64,000 nucleotides of DNA from Eupeodes corollae (Eukaryota > Arthropoda > Insecta > Diptera > Syrphidae): the NCBI RefSeq assembly GCF_945859685.1, contig NC_079147.1, positions 238,758,765 through 238,822,764 of the forward strand, in the 5' to 3' direction. The notes below the pieces were generated by a model, which saw only the letters and a program-made list of their open reading frames with translations, ran no database searches and was not told the DNA's origin. The position numbers were made by a program, and so were the translations under genes. How positions within the stretch are numbered: position 1 is the stretch's first letter; the number at the start of each line of letters is the position of its first letter. Shown in pieces: positions 18,901 to 33,929 of this stretch.

Positions 18901-21900
18901 GTCCTGAAGCAAGCCTTGAAAAAAGATGCGATTTTCACTGCTTGATAGGAAATTAATACACCTTTCTAACGATGTGAACATCCTCACAATTATCGACAAT
19001 TTTGAATTTTTCATTTTTTCGAAAAAATCGTGGGCTAACCCCTTGTCTAAAAATAACAATTTTTTCATTATTGTTCTGGACCCCACCAAGATATACATCA
19101 AAAGAAAGGTCTTTTTAAGCTCTATCCATGCCTGCAAACCAAAAGATTTTTCGAGCTCTATCTTCAAAAATATTTGTAGTATTGTAAAATTACGGAATTT
19201 CGACCCTGCCCATGACAAATTATGTGTCGGTGGCATTATGTCCTGAAGCAAGCCTTGAAAAAAGATGCGATTTTCACTGCTTGATAGGAAATTAATACAC
19301 CTTTCTAACGATCCTCACAATTATCGACAATTTTGAATTTTTCATTTTTTCGAAAAAATCGTGGGCTAACCCCTTGTCTAAAAATAACAATTTTTTCATT
19401 ATTGTTCTGGACCCCACCAAGATATACATCAAAAGAAAGGTCTTTTTAAGCTCTATCTATGCCTGCAAACCAAAAGATTTTCGAGCTCTATCTTTAGAAA
19501 TATTTGTAGTATTGTAAAATTAAGGAATTTCGACACTGCCTGCCCATGACAAATTATGTGTCGGTGGCATTATGTCCTGAACCAAGCCTTGAAAAAAGAT
19601 GCGATTCTCACTGCTTGATAGGAAATTAATACACCTTTCTAACGATGTGAACATCCTCACAATTATCGACAATTTTGAATTTTTCATTTTTTCGAAAAAA
19701 TCGTGGGCTAACCCCTTGTCTAAAAATAACAATTTTTTCATTATTGTTCTGGACCCCACCAAGATATACATCAAAAGAAAGGTCTTTTCAAGCTCTATCC
19801 ATGCCTGCAAACCAAAAGATTTTTCGAGCTCTATCTTCAGAAATATTTGTAGTATTGTAAAATTACGGAATTTCGACCCTGACCATGACAAATTATGTAT
19901 CGGTGGCATTATGTCCTGAAGCAAGCCTTGAAAAAAGATGCGATTTTCACTGCTTGATAGGAAATTAATACACCTTTCTAACGATCCTCACAATTATCGA
20001 CAATTTTGAATTTTTCATTTTTTCGAAAAAATCGTGGGCTCCCTTGTCTAAAAATAACAATTTTTTTATTATTGTTCTGAACCCCACCAAGATATACATC
20101 AAAAGAAAGGTCTTTTTAAGCTCTATCCATGCCTGCAAACCAAAAGATTTTTCGAGCTCTATCTTCAAAAATATTTGTAGTATTGTAAAATTACGGAATT
20201 TCGACCCTGCCCATGACAAATTATGTGTCGGTGGCATTATGTCCTGAAGCAAGCCTTGAAAAAAGATGCGATTTTCACTGCTTGATAGGAAATTAATACA
20301 CCTTTCTAACGATGTGAACATCCTCACAATTATCGACAATTTTGAATTTTTCATTTTTTCGAAAAAATCGTGGGCTAACCCCTTGTCTAAAAATAACAAT
20401 TTTTTCATTATTGTTCTGGACCCCACCAAGATATACATCAAAAGAAAGGTCTTTTTAAGCTCTATCCATGCCTGCAAACCAAAAGATTTTTCGAGCTCTA
20501 TCTTCAAAAATATTTGTAGTATTGTAAAATTACGGAATTTCGACCCTGCCCATGACAAATTATGTGTCGGTGGCATTATGTCCTGAAGCAAGCCTTGAAA
20601 AAAGATGCGATTTTCACTGCTTGATAGGAAATTAATACACCTTTCTAACGATGTGAACATCCTCACAATTATCGACAATTTTGAATTTTTCATTTTTTCG
20701 AAAAAATCGTGGGCTAACCCCTTGTCTAAAAATAACAATTTTTTCATTATTGTTCTGGACCCCACCAAGATATACATCAAAAGAAAGGTCTTTTTAAGCT
20801 CTATCCATGCCTGCAAACCAAAAGATTTTTCGAGCTCTATCTTCAAAAATATTTGTAGTATTGTAAAATTACGGAATTTCGACCCTGCCCATGACAAATT
20901 ATGTGTCGGTGGCATTATGTCCTGAAGCAAGCCTTGAAAAAAGATGCGATTTTCACTGCTTGATAGGAAATTAATACACCTTTCTAACGATCCTCACAAT
21001 TATCGACAATTTTGAATTTTTCATTTTTTCGAAAAAATCGTGGGCTAACCCCTTGTCTAAAAATAACAATTTTTTCATTATTGTTCTGGACCCCACCAAG
21101 ATATACATCAAAAGAAAGGTCTTTTCAAGCTCTATCCATGCCTGCAAACCAAAAGATTTTTCGAGCTCTATCTTCAGAAATATTTGTAGTATTGTAAAAT
21201 TACGGAATTTCGACCCTGCCTGCCCATGACAAATTATGTGTCGGTGGCATTATGTCCTGAAGCAAGCCTTGAAAAAAGGTGCGATTTTCACTGCTTGATA
21301 GGAAATTAATACACCTTTCTAACGATGTGAACATCCTCACAATTATCGACAATTTTGAATTTTTCATTTTTTCGAAAAAATCGTGGGCTAACCCCTTGTC
21401 TAAAAATAACAATTTTTTCATTATTGTTCTAGACCCCACCAAGATATACATCAAAAGAAAGGTCTTTTCAAGCTCTATCCATGCCTGCAAACCAAAAGAT
21501 TTTTCGAGCTCTATCTTCAGAAATATTTGTAGTATTGTAAAATTACGGAATTTCGACCCTGCCTGCCCATGACAAATTATGTGTCGGTGGCATTATGTCC
21601 TGAACCAAGCCTTGAAAAAAGATGCGATTTTCACTGCTTGATAGGAAATTAATACACCTTTCTAACGATGTGAACATCCTCACAATTACCGACAATTTTG
21701 AATTTTTCATTTTTTCGAAAAAATTGTGGGCTAAAAATAACAATTTTTTCATTATTGTTCTGGACCCCACCAAGATATACATCAAAAGAAAGGTCTTTTT
21801 AAGCTCTATCTATGCCTGCAAACCAAAAGATTTTTCGAGCTCTATCTTCAGAAATATTTGTAGTATTGTAGAATTACGGAATTTCGACCCTGCCCATGAC

Positions 21901-24900
21901 AAATTATGTGTCGGTGGCATTACGTCCTGAACCAAGCCTTGAAAAAAGATGCGATTTTCACTGCTTGATAGGAAATTAATACACCTTTCTAACGATGTGA
22001 ACATCCTCACAATTACCGACAATTTTGAATTTTTCATTTTTTCGAAAAAATCGTGGGCTAACCCGTTGTCTAAAAATAACAATTTTTTCATTATTGTTCT
22101 TGACCCCACCATCATATACATCAAAAGAAAGGTCTTTTTAAGCTCTATCTATGCCTGCAAACCAAAAGATTTTTCGAGCTCTATCTTCAGAAATATTTGT
22201 AGTATTGTAGAATTACGGAATTTCGACCCTGCCCATGACAAATTATGTGTCGGTGGCATTACGTCCTGAACCAAGCCTTGAAAAAAGATGCGATTTTCAC
22301 TGCTTGATAGGAAATTAATACACCTTTCTAACGATGTGAACATCCTCACAATTACCGACAATTTTGAATTTTTCATTTTTTCGAAAAAATCGTGGGCTAA
22401 CCCGTTGTCTAAAAATAACAATTTTTTCATTATTGTTCTTGACCCCACCATCATATACATCAAAAGAAAGGTCTTTTTAAGCTCTATCTATGCCTGCAAA
22501 CCAAAAGATTTTTCGAGCTCTATCTTCAGAAATATTTGTAGTATTGTAAAATTACGGAATTTCGACCCTGACCATGACAAATTATGTATCGGTGGCATTA
22601 TGTCCTGAAGCAAGCCTTGAAAAAAGATGCGATTTTCACTGCTTGATAGGAAATTAATACACCTTTCTAACGATCCTCACAATTATCGACAATTTTGAAT
22701 TTTTCATTTTTTCGAAAAAATCGTGGGCTAACCCCTTGTCTAAAAATAACAATTTTTTCATTATTGTTCTGGACCCCACCAAGATATACATCAAAAGAAA
22801 GGTCTTTTTAAGCACTATCCATGCCTGCAAACCAAAAGATTTTTCGAGCTCTATCTTCAGAAATATTTGTAGTATTGTAAAATTACGGAATTTCGACCCT
22901 GCCTGCCCATGACAAATTATGTGTCGGTGGCATTATGTCCTGAACCAAGCCTTGAAAAATGATGCGATTTTCACTGCTTGATAGGAAATTAATACACCTT
23001 TCTAACGATGTGAACATCCTCACAATTACCGACAATTTTGAATTTTTCATTTTTTCGAAAAAATCGTGGGCTAAAAATAACAATTTTTTCATTATTGTTC
23101 TGGACCCCACCAAGATATACATCAAAAGAAAGATCTTTTTAAGCACTATCCATGCCTGCAAACCAAAAGATTTTTCGAGCTCTATCTTCAGAAATATTTG
23201 TAGTATTGTAAAATTACGGAATTTCGACCCTGCCCATGACAAATTATGTGTCGGTGGCATTATGTCCTGAAGCAAGCCTTGAAAAAAGATGCGATTTTCA
23301 CTGCTTGATAGGAAATTAATACACCTTTCTAACGATGTGAACATCCTCACAATTACCGACAATTTTGAATTTTTCATTTTTTCGAAAAAATCGTGGGCAA
23401 CCCCTTGTCTAAAAATAACAATTTTTTCATTATTGTTCTGGACCCCACCAAGATATACATCAAAAGAAAGGTCTTTTTAAGCTCTATCCATGCCTGCAAA
23501 CCAAAAGATTTTTCGAGCTCTATCTTCAGAAATATTTGTAGTATTGTAAAATTACGGAATTTCGACCCTGCCCATGACAAATTATGTGTCGATGGCATTA
23601 TGTCCTGAACCAAGCCTTGAAAAAAGATGCGATTTTCACTGCTTGATAGGAAATTAATACACCTTTCTAACGATGTGAACATCCTCACAATTACCGACAA
23701 TTTTGAATTTTTAATTTTTTTCGAAAAAATCGTGGGCTAACCCCTTGTCTAAAAATAACAATTTTTTCATTATTGTTCTGGACCCCACCAAGATATACAT
23801 CAAAAGAAAGGTCTTTTTAAGCACTATCCATGCCTGCAAACCAAAAGATTTTTCGAGCTCTATCTTCAGAAATATTTGTAGTATTGTAAAATTACGGAAT
23901 TTCGACCCTGCCCATGACAAATTATGTGTCGGTGGCATTATGTCCTGAAGCAAGCCTTGAAAAAAGATGTGATTTTCACTGCTTGATAGGAAATTAATAC
24001 ACCTTTCTTATGATGTGAACATCCTCACAATTATCGACAATTTTGAATTTTTCATTTTTTCGAAAAAATCGTGGGCTAACCCGTTGTCTAAAAATAACAA
24101 TTTTTTCATTATTGTTCTTGACCCCACCATCATATACATCAAAAGAAAGGTCTTTTTAAGCTCTATCTATGCCTGCAAACCAAAAGATTTTTCGAGCTCT
24201 ATCTTCAGAAATATTTGTAGTATTGTAGAATTACGGAATTTCGACCCTGCCCATGACAAATTATGTGTCGGTGGCATTACGTCCTGAACCAAGCCTTGAA
24301 AAAAGATGCGATTTTCACTGCTTGATAGGAAATTAATACACCTTTCTAACGATGTGAACATCCTCACAATTACCGACAATTTTGAATTTTTCATTTTTTC
24401 GAAAAAATCGTGGGCTAACCCCTTGTCTAAAAATAACAATTTTTTCATTATTGTTCTGGACCCCACCAAGATATACATCAAAAGAAAGGTCTTTTTAAGC
24501 ACTATCCATGCCTGCAAACCAAAAGATTTTTCGAGCTCTATCTTCAGAAATATTTGTAGTATTGTAAAATTACGGAATTTCGACCCTGCCCATGACAAAT
24601 TATGTGTCGATGGCATTATGTCCTGAAGCAAGCCTTGAAAAAAGATGCGATTTTCACTGCTTGATAGGAAATTAATACACCTTTCTAACGATGTGAACAT
24701 CCTCACAATTATCGACAATTTTGAATTTTTCATTTTTTCGAAAAAATCGTGGGCTAACCCCTTGTCTAAAAATAACAATTTTTTCATTATTGTTCTGGAC
24801 CCCACCAAGATATACATCAAAAGAAAGGTCTTTTTAAGCTCTATCCATGCCTGCAAACCAAAAGATTTTTCGAGCTCTATCTTCAAAAATATTTGTAGTA

Positions 24901-27900
24901 TTGTAAAATTACGGAATTTCGACCCTGCCCATGACAAATTATGTGTCGGTGGCATTATGTCCTGAAGCAAGCCTTGAAAAAAGATGCGATTTTCACTGCT
25001 TGATAGGAAATTAATACACCTTTCTAACGATGTGAACATCCTCACAATTACCGACAATTTTGAATTTTTCATTTTTTCGAAAAAATCGTGGGCTAACCCC
25101 TTGTCTAAAAATAACAATTTTTTCATTATTGTTCTGGACCCCACCAAGATATACATCAAAAGAAAGGTCTTTTTAAGCTCTATCCATGCCTGCAAACCAA
25201 AAGATTTTTCGAGCTCTATCTTCAAAAATATTTGTAGTATTGTAAAATTACGGAATTTCGACCCTGCCCATGACAAATTATGTGTCGGTGGCATTATGTC
25301 CTGAAGCAAGCCTTGAAAAAAGATGCGATTTTCACTGCTTGATAGGAAATTAATACACCTTTCTAACGATCCTCACAATTATCGACAATTTTGAATTTTT
25401 CATTTTTTCGAAAAAATCGTGGGCTAACCCCTTGTCTAAAAATAACAATTTTTTCATTATTGTTCTGGACCCCACCAAGATATACATCAAAAGAAAGGTC
25501 TTTTTAAGCTCTATCTATGCCTGCAAACCAAAAGATTTTCGAGCTCTATCTTTAGAAATATTTGTAGTATTGTAAAATTACGGAATTTCGACCCTGCCCA
25601 TGACAAATTATGTGTCGATGGCATTATGTCCTGAAGCAAGCCTTGAAAAAAGATGCGATTTTCACTGCTTGATAGGAAATTAATACACCTTTCTAACGAT
25701 GTGAACATCCTAACAATTATCGACAATTTTGAATTTTTCATTTTTTCGAAAAAATCGTCGGCTAACCCCTTGTCTAAAAATAACAATTTTTTCATTATTG
25801 TTCTGGACCCCACCAAGATATACATCAAAAGAAAGGTCTTTTTAAGCTCTATTTATGCCTGCAAACTAAAAGATTTTTCGAGCTCTATCTTCAGAAATAT
25901 TTGTAGTATTGTAGTCAGTGGCATTATGTCCAAAACCAAGCCTTTAAAAAAGATGCGATTTTCACTGCTTGATAGGAAATTAATACACCTTTCTAACGAT
26001 GTGAACATCCTCACAATTATCGACAATTTTGAATTTTTCATTTTTTCGAAAAAATCGTGGGCTAACCCCTTGTCTAAAAATAACAATTTTTTCATTATTG
26101 TTCTGGACCCCACCAAGATATACATCAAAAGAAAGGTCTTTTTAAGCTCTATTTATGCCTGCAAACCAAAAGATTTTTCGAGCTCTATCTTCAGAAATAT
26201 TTGTAGTATTGTAAAATTACGGAATTTCGACCCTGCCTGCCCATGACAAATTATGTGTCGGTGGCATTATGTCCTGAACCAAGCCTTGAAAAAAGATGCG
26301 ATTTTCACTGCTTGATAGGAAATTAATACACCTTTCTAACGATGTAAACATCCTCACAATTACCGACAATTTTGAATTTTTAATTTTTTTCGAAAAAATC
26401 GTGGGCTAACCCCTTGTCTAAAAATAACAATTTTTTCATTATTGTTCTGGACCCCACCAAGATATACATCAAAAGAAAGGTCTTTTTAAGCACTATCCAT
26501 GCCTGCAAACCAAAAGATTTTTCGAGCTCTATCTTCAGAAATATTTGTAGTATTGTAAAATTACGGAATTTCGACCCTGCCCATGACAAATTATGTGTCG
26601 ATGGCATTATGTCCTGAAGCAAGCCTTGAAAAAAGATGCGATTTTCACTGCTTGATAGGAAATTAATACACCTTTCTAACGATGTGAACATCCTCACAAT
26701 TATCGACAATTTTGAATTTTTCATTTTTTCGAAAAAATCGTGGGCTAACCCCTTGTCTAAAAATAACAATTTTTTCATTATTGTTCTGGACCCCACCAAG
26801 ATATACATCAAAAGAAAGGTCTTTTTAAGCTCTATCCATGCCTGCAAACCAAAAGATTTTTCGAGCTCTATCTTCAGAAATATTTGTAGTATTGTAAAAT
26901 TACGGAATTTCGACCCTGCCCATGACAAATTATGTGTCGGTGGCATTATGTCCTGAAGCAAGCCTTGAAAAAAGATGCGATTTTCACTGCTTGATAGGAA
27001 ATTAATACATCTTTCTAACGATGTGAACATCCTCACAATTACCGACAATTTTGAATTTTTCATTTTTTCGAAAAAATCGTGGGCTAACCCCTTGTCTAAA
27101 AATAACAATTTTTTCATTATTGTTCTGGACCCCACCAAGATATACATCAAAAGAAAGGTCTTTTTAAGCTCTATCCATGCCTGCAAACCAAAAGATTTTT
27201 CGAGCTCTATCTTCAGAAATATTTGTAGTATTGTAAAATTACGGAATTTCGACCCTGCCTGCCCATGACAAATTATGTGTCGGTGGCATTATGTCCAAAA
27301 CCAAGCCTTTAAAAAAGATGCGATTTTCACTGCTTGATAGGAAATTAATACACCTTTCTAACGATGTGAACATCCTCACAATTATCGACAATTTTGAATT
27401 TTTCATTTTTTCGAAAAAATCGTGGGCTAACCCCTTGTCTAAAAATAACAATTTTTTCATTATTGTTCTGGACCCCACCAAGATATACATCAAAAGAAAG
27501 GTCTTTTTAAGCTCTATCCATGCCTGCAAACCAAAAGATTTTTCGAGCTCTATCTTCAGAAATATTTGTAGTATTGTAAAATTACGGAATTTCGACCCTG
27601 CCTGCCCATGACAAATTATGTGTCGGTGGCATTATGTCCTGAAGCAAGCCTTGAAAAAAGATGCGATTTTCACTGCTTGATAGGAAATTAATACACCTTT
27701 CTAACGATGTGAACATCCTCACAATTACCGACAATTTTGAATTTTTCATTTTTTCGAAAAAATCGTGGGCTAACCCCTTGTCTAAAAATAACAATTTTTT
27801 CATTATTGTTCTGGACCCCACCAAGATATACATCAAAAGAAAGGTCTTTTTAAGCTCTATCCATGCCTGCAAACCAAAAGATTTTTCGAGCTCTATCTTC

Positions 27901-30900
27901 AGAAATATTTGTAGTATTGTAAAATTACGGAATTTCGACCCTGCCCATGACAAATTATGTGTCGATGGCATTATGTATTGAAGCAAGCCTTGAAAAAAGA
28001 TGCGATTTTCACTGCTTGATAGGAAATTAATACACCTTTCTAACGATGTGAACATCCTCACAATTACCGACAATTTTGAATTTTTCATTTTTTCGAAAAA
28101 ATCGTGGGCTAACCCCTTGTCTAAAAATAACATTTTTTTCATTATTGTTCTGGACCCCACCAAGATATACATCAAAAGAAAGGTCTTTTTAAGCTCTATC
28201 CATGCCTGCAAACCAAAAGATTTTTCGAGCTCTATCTTCAGAAATATTTGTAGTATTGTAAAATTACGGAATTTCGACCCTGCCTGCCCATGACAAATTA
28301 TGTGTCGGTGGCATTATGTCCTGAAGCAAGCCTTGAAAAAAGATGCGATTTTCACTGCTTGATAGGAAATTAATACACCTTTCTAACGATGTGAACATCC
28401 TCACAATTATCGACAATTTTGAATTTTTCATTTTTTCGAAAAAATCGTGTCTAAAAATAACAATTTTTTCATTATTGTTCTGGACCCCACCAAGATATAC
28501 ATCAAAAGAAAGGTCTTTTTAAGCTCTATCCATGCCTGCAAACCAAAAGATTTTTCGAGCTCTATCTTTAGAAATATTTGTAGTATTGTAAAATTACGGA
28601 ATTTCGACCCTGCCCATGACAAATTATGTGTCGGTGGCATTATGTCCTGAAGCAAGCCTTGAAAAAAGATGCGATTTTCACTGCTTGATAGGAAATTAAT
28701 GCACCTTTCTAACGATGTTAACATCCTCACAATTATCGACAATTTTGAATTTTTCATTTTTTCAAAAAAATCGTGGGCTAACCCCTTGTCTAAAAATAAC
28801 ATTTTTTTCATTATTGTTCTGGACCCCACCAAGATATACATCAAAAGAAAGGTCTTTTTAAGCTCTATCCATACCTGCAAACCAAAAGATTTTTCGAGCT
28901 CTATCTTCAGAAATATTTGTAGTATTGTAAAATTACGGAATTTCGACCCTGCCCATGACAAATTATGTGTCGATGGCATTATGTCCTGAAGCAAGCCTTG
29001 AAAAAAGATGCGATTTTCACTGCTTGATAGGAAATTAATACACCTTTCTAACGATGTGAACATCCTCACAATTATCGACAATTTTGAATTTTTCATTTTT
29101 TCGAAAAAATCGTGGGCTAACCCCTTGTCTAAAAATAACAATTTTTTCATTATTGTTCTGGACCCCACCAAGATATACATCAAAAGAAAGGTCTTTTTAA
29201 GCTCTATCCATGCCTGCAAACCAAAAGATTTTTCGAGCTCTATCTTCAGAAATATTTGTAGTATTGTAAAATTACGGAATTTCGACCCTGCCTGCCCATG
29301 ACAAATTATGTGTCGGTGGCATTATGTCCTGAAGCAAGCCTTGAAAAAAGATGCGATTTTCACTGCTTGATAGGAAATTAATACACCTTTCTAACGATGT
29401 GAACATCCTCACAATTACCGACAATTTTGAATTTTTCATTTTTTCGAAAAAATCGTGGGCTAACCCCTTGTCTAAAAATAACAATTTTTTCATTATTGTT
29501 CTGGACCCCACCAAGATATACATCAAAAGAAAGGTCTTTTTAAGCACTATCCATGCCTGCAAACCAAAAGATTTTTCGAGCTCTATCTTCAGAAATATTT
29601 GTAGTATTGTAAAATTACGGAATTTCGACCCTGCCCATGACAAATTATGTGTCGGTGGCATTATGTCCTGAAGCAAGCCTTGAAAAAAGATGAGATTTTC
29701 ACTGCTTGATAGGAAATTAATACACCTTTCTAACGATGTGAACATCCTCACAATTACCGACAATTTTGAATTTTTCATTTTTTCGAAAAAATCGTGGGCT
29801 AACCCCTTGTCTAAAAATAACAATTTTTTTATTATTGTTCTGGACCCCACCAAGATATACATCAAAAGAAAGGTCTTTTCAAGCTTTATCCATGCCTGCA
29901 AACCAAAAGATTTTTCGAGCTCTATCTTCAGAAATATTTGTAGTATTGTAAGATTACGGAATTTCGACCCTGCCCATGACAAATTATGTGTCGGTGGCAT
30001 TATGTCCTGAAGCAAGCCTTGAAAAAAGATGCGATTTTCACTGCTTGATAGGAAATTAATACACCTTTCTAACGATGTTAACATCCTCACAATTATCGAC
30101 AATTTTGAATTTTTCATTTTTTCGAAAAAATCGTGGGCTAACCCCTTGTCTAAAAATAACAGTTTTTTCATTATTGTTCTGGACCCCACCAAGATATACA
30201 TCAAAAGAAAGGTCTTTTTAAGCTCTATCCATACCTGCAAACCAAAAGATTTTTCGAGCTCTATCTTCAGAAATATTTGTAGTATTGTAAAATTACGGAA
30301 TTTCGACCCTGCCCATGACAAATTATGTGTCGATGGCATTATGTCCTGAAGCAAGCCTTGAAAAAAGATGCGATTTTCACTGCTTGATAATTAATACACC
30401 TTTCTAACGATGTGAACATCCTCACAATTACCGACAATTTTGAATTTTTCATTTTTTCGAAAAAATCGTGGGCTAACCCCTTGTCTAAAAATAACAATTT
30501 TTTCATTATTGTTCTGGACCCCACCAAGATATACATCAAAAGAAAGGTCTTTTTAAGCTCTATCCATGCCTGCAAACCAAAAGATTTTTCGAGCTCTATC
30601 TTCAGAAATATTTGTAGTATTGTAAAATTACGGAATTTCGACCCTGCCCATGACAAATTATGTGTCGGTCGCATTATGTCCTGAAGCAAGCCTTGAAAAA
30701 AGATGCGATTTTCACTGCTTGATAGGAAATTAATACACCTTTCTAACGATATGAACATCCTCACAATTATCGACAATTTTGAATTTTTCATTTTTTCGAA
30801 AAAATCGTGGGCTAACCCCTTGTCTAAAAATAACAATTTTTTCATTATTGTTCTGGACCCCACCAAGATATACATCAAAAGAAAGGTCTTTTTAAGCTCT

Positions 30901-33900
30901 ATCTATGCCTGCAAACCAAAAGATTTTTCGAGCTCTATCTTCAGAAATATTTGTAGTATTGTAAAATTACGGAATTTCGACCCTGCCTGCCCATGACAAA
31001 TTATGTGTCGGTGGGGCATTATGTCCTGAAGCAAGCCTTGAAAAAAGATGCGATTTTCACTGCTTGATTAGGAAATTAATACACCTTTCTAACGATGTGA
31101 ACATCCTCACAATTACCGACAATTTTGAATTTTTCATTTTTTCGAAAAAATCGTGGGCTAACCCCTTGTCTAAAAATAACAATTTTTTCATTATTGTTCT
31201 GGACCCCACCAAGATATACATCAAAAGAAAGGTCTTTTTAAGCTCTATCCATGCTCGCAAACCAAAAGATTTTTCGAGCTCTATCTTCAGAAATATTTGT
31301 AGTATTGTAAAATTACGGAATTTCGACCCTGCCCATGACAAATTATGTGTCGGTGGCATTATGCCCTGAAGCAAGCCTTGAAAAAAGATGCGATTTTCAC
31401 TGCTTGATAGGAAATAAATACACCTTTTTAACGATGTGAACATCCTCACAATTACCGGCAATTTAGAATTTTCATTTTTTCGAAAAAATCGTGGGCTAAC
31501 CCCTTGTCTAAAAATAACAATTTTTTCATTATTGTTCTGGACCCCACCAAGATATACATCAGAAGAAAGGTCTTTTTAAGCACTATCCATGCCTGCAAAC
31601 CAAAAGATTTTTCGAGCTCTATCTTCAGAAATATTTGTAGTATTGTAAAATTACGGAATTTCGACCCTGCCTGCCCATGACAAATTATGTGTCGGTGGCA
31701 TTATGTCCTGAACCAAGCCTTGAAAAAAGATGCGATTTTCACTGCTTGATAGGAAATTAATACACCTTTCTAACGATGTGAACATCCTCACAATTACCGA
31801 CAATTTTGAATTTTCATTTTTTCGAAAAATCGTGGGCTAACCCCTTGTCTAAAAATATCAATTTTTTCATTATTGTTCTGGACCCCACCAAGATATACAT
31901 CAAAAGAAAGGTCTTTTTAAGCACTATCCATGCCTGCAAACCAAAAGATTTTTCGAGCTCTATCTTCAGAAATATTTGTAGTATTGTAAAATTACGGAAT
32001 TTCGACCCTGCCCATGACAAATTATGTGTCGATGGCATTATGTCCTGAAGCAAGCCTTGAAAAAAGATGCGATTTTCACTGCTTGATAGGAAATTAATAC
32101 ACCTTTCTAACGATGTGAACATCCTCACAATTATCGACAATTTTGAATTTTTCATTTTTTCGAAAAATCGTGGGCTAACCCCTTGTCTAAAAATAACAAT
32201 TTTTTTCATTATTGTTCTGGACCCCACCAAGATATACATCAAAAGAAAGGTCTTTTTAAGCGCTATCCATGCCTGCAAACCAAAAGATTTTTCGAGCTCT
32301 ATCTTCAGAAATATTTGTAGTATTGTAAAATTACGGAATTTCGACCCTGCCCATGACAAATTATGTGTCGATGGCATTATGTCCTGAAGCAAGCCTTGAA
32401 AAAAGATGCGATTTTCACTGCTTGATAGGAAATTAATACACCTTTCTAACGATGTGAGCATCCTCACAATTACCGACAATTTTGAATTTTTCATTTTTTC
32501 GAAAAAATCGTGGGCTAACCCTTGTCTAAAAATAACAATTTTTTCATTATTGTTCTGGACCCCACCAAGATATACATCAAAAGAAAGGTCTTTTTAAGCA
32601 CTATCCATGCCTGCAAACCAAAAGATTTTTCGAGCTCTATCTTCAGAAATATTTGTAGTATTGTAAAATTACGGAATTTCGACCCTGCCTGCCCATGACA
32701 AATTATGTGTCGGTGGCATTATGTCCTGAAGCAAGCCTTGAAAAAAGATGCGATTTTCACTGCTTGATAGGAAATTAATACACCTTTCTAACGATGTGAA
32801 CATCCTCACAATTACCGACAATTTTGAATTTTTCATTTTTTCGAAAAAATCGTGGGCTAACCCCTTGTCTAAAAATAACAATTTTTTCATTATTGTTCTG
32901 GACCCCACCAAGATATACATCAAAAGAAAGGTCTTTTTAAGCACTATCCATGCCTGCAAACCAAAAGATTTTTCGAGCTCTATCTTCAGAAATATTTGTA
33001 GTATTGTAAAATTACGGAATTTCGACCCTGCCCATGACAAATTATGTGTCGATGGCATTATGTCCTGAAGCAAGCCTTGAAAAAAGATGCGATTTTCACT
33101 GCTTGATAGGAAATTAATACACCTTTCTAACGATGTGAACATCCTCACAATTATCGACAATTTTGAATTTTTCATTTTTTCGAAAAAATCGTGGGCTAAC
33201 CCCTTGTCTAAAAATAACAATTTTTTCATTATTGTTCTGGACCCCACCAAGATATACGTCAAAAGAAAGGTCTTTTTAAGCACTATCCATGCCTGCATAC
33301 CAAAAGATTTTTCGAGCTCTATCTTCAGAAATATTTGTAGTATTGTAAAATTACGGAATTTCGACCCTGCCTGCCCATGACAAATTATGTGTCGATGGCA
33401 TTATGTCCTGAAGCAAGCCTTGAAAAAAGATGCGATTTTCACTGCTTGATAGGAAATTAATACACCTTTCTAACGATGTGAACATCCTCACAATTACCGA
33501 CAATTTTGAATTTTTCATTTTTTCGAAAAAATCGTGGGCTAACCCCTTGTCTAAAAATAACAATTTTTTCATTATTGTTCTGGACCCCACCAAGATATAC
33601 ATCAAAAGAAAGGTCTTTTTAAGCACTATCCATGCCTGCAAACCAAAAGATTTTTCGAGCTCTATCTTCAGAAATATTTGTAGTATTGTAAAATTACGGA
33701 ATTTCGACCCTGCCTGCCCATGACAAATTATGTGTCGGTGGCATTATGTCCTGAAGCAAGCCTTGAAAAAAGATGCGATTTTCACTGCTTGATAGGAAAT
33801 TAATACACCTTTCTAACGATGTGAACATCCTCACAATTATCGACAATTTTGAATTTTTCATTTTTTCGAAAAAATCGTGGGCTAACCCCTTGTCTAAAAA
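15900..33900 (+). repeat. Left, more heterogeneous part of the satellite array
   Basis: Monomers here carry many private markers: TTTTCAAGCTC (16070, 17440, 19790, 21120, 21470), ACCATCATATAC (16386, 22107, 22446, 24126), ACGTCCTGAACC (21920, 22260, 24280) and GTCCAAAACCAAGCCTTT (16885, 25930, 27295). Most 331-bp units are in this part. Pairs of marker combinations recur at long range, for example the unit at 16566 and the one at 25653. This points to block duplications that were later scrambled. Confidence 0.8.
33517..33537 (+). other. Example of the monomer palindrome and CENP-B-box-like motif
   Basis: In a typical monomer, 33517-33532 is the perfect 16-bp palindrome ATTTTTTCGAAAAAAT. The overlapping 33521-33537 (TTTCGAAAAAATCGTGG) fits the CENP-B box pattern NTTCGNNNNANNCGGGN at 8 of its 9 fixed positions. 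Most monomers carry it. Some have TCGTCGG or ATGGTGGG instead. Function is not shown, and insects lack a clear CENP-B orthologue. Confidence 0.45.
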
Positions 33901-33929
33901 TAACAATTTTTTCATTATTGTTCTGGACC

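Noticed and set aside
17845..19251. 468-residue minus-strand open frame (and similar frames of 360-472 residues) as a repetitive protein gene
   Set aside because: It is four satellite monomers read in a frame that happens to lack stops. Neighbouring 343-bp units shift the frame, variants change amino acids freely on both strands, and no start, splice or promoter context is consistent.
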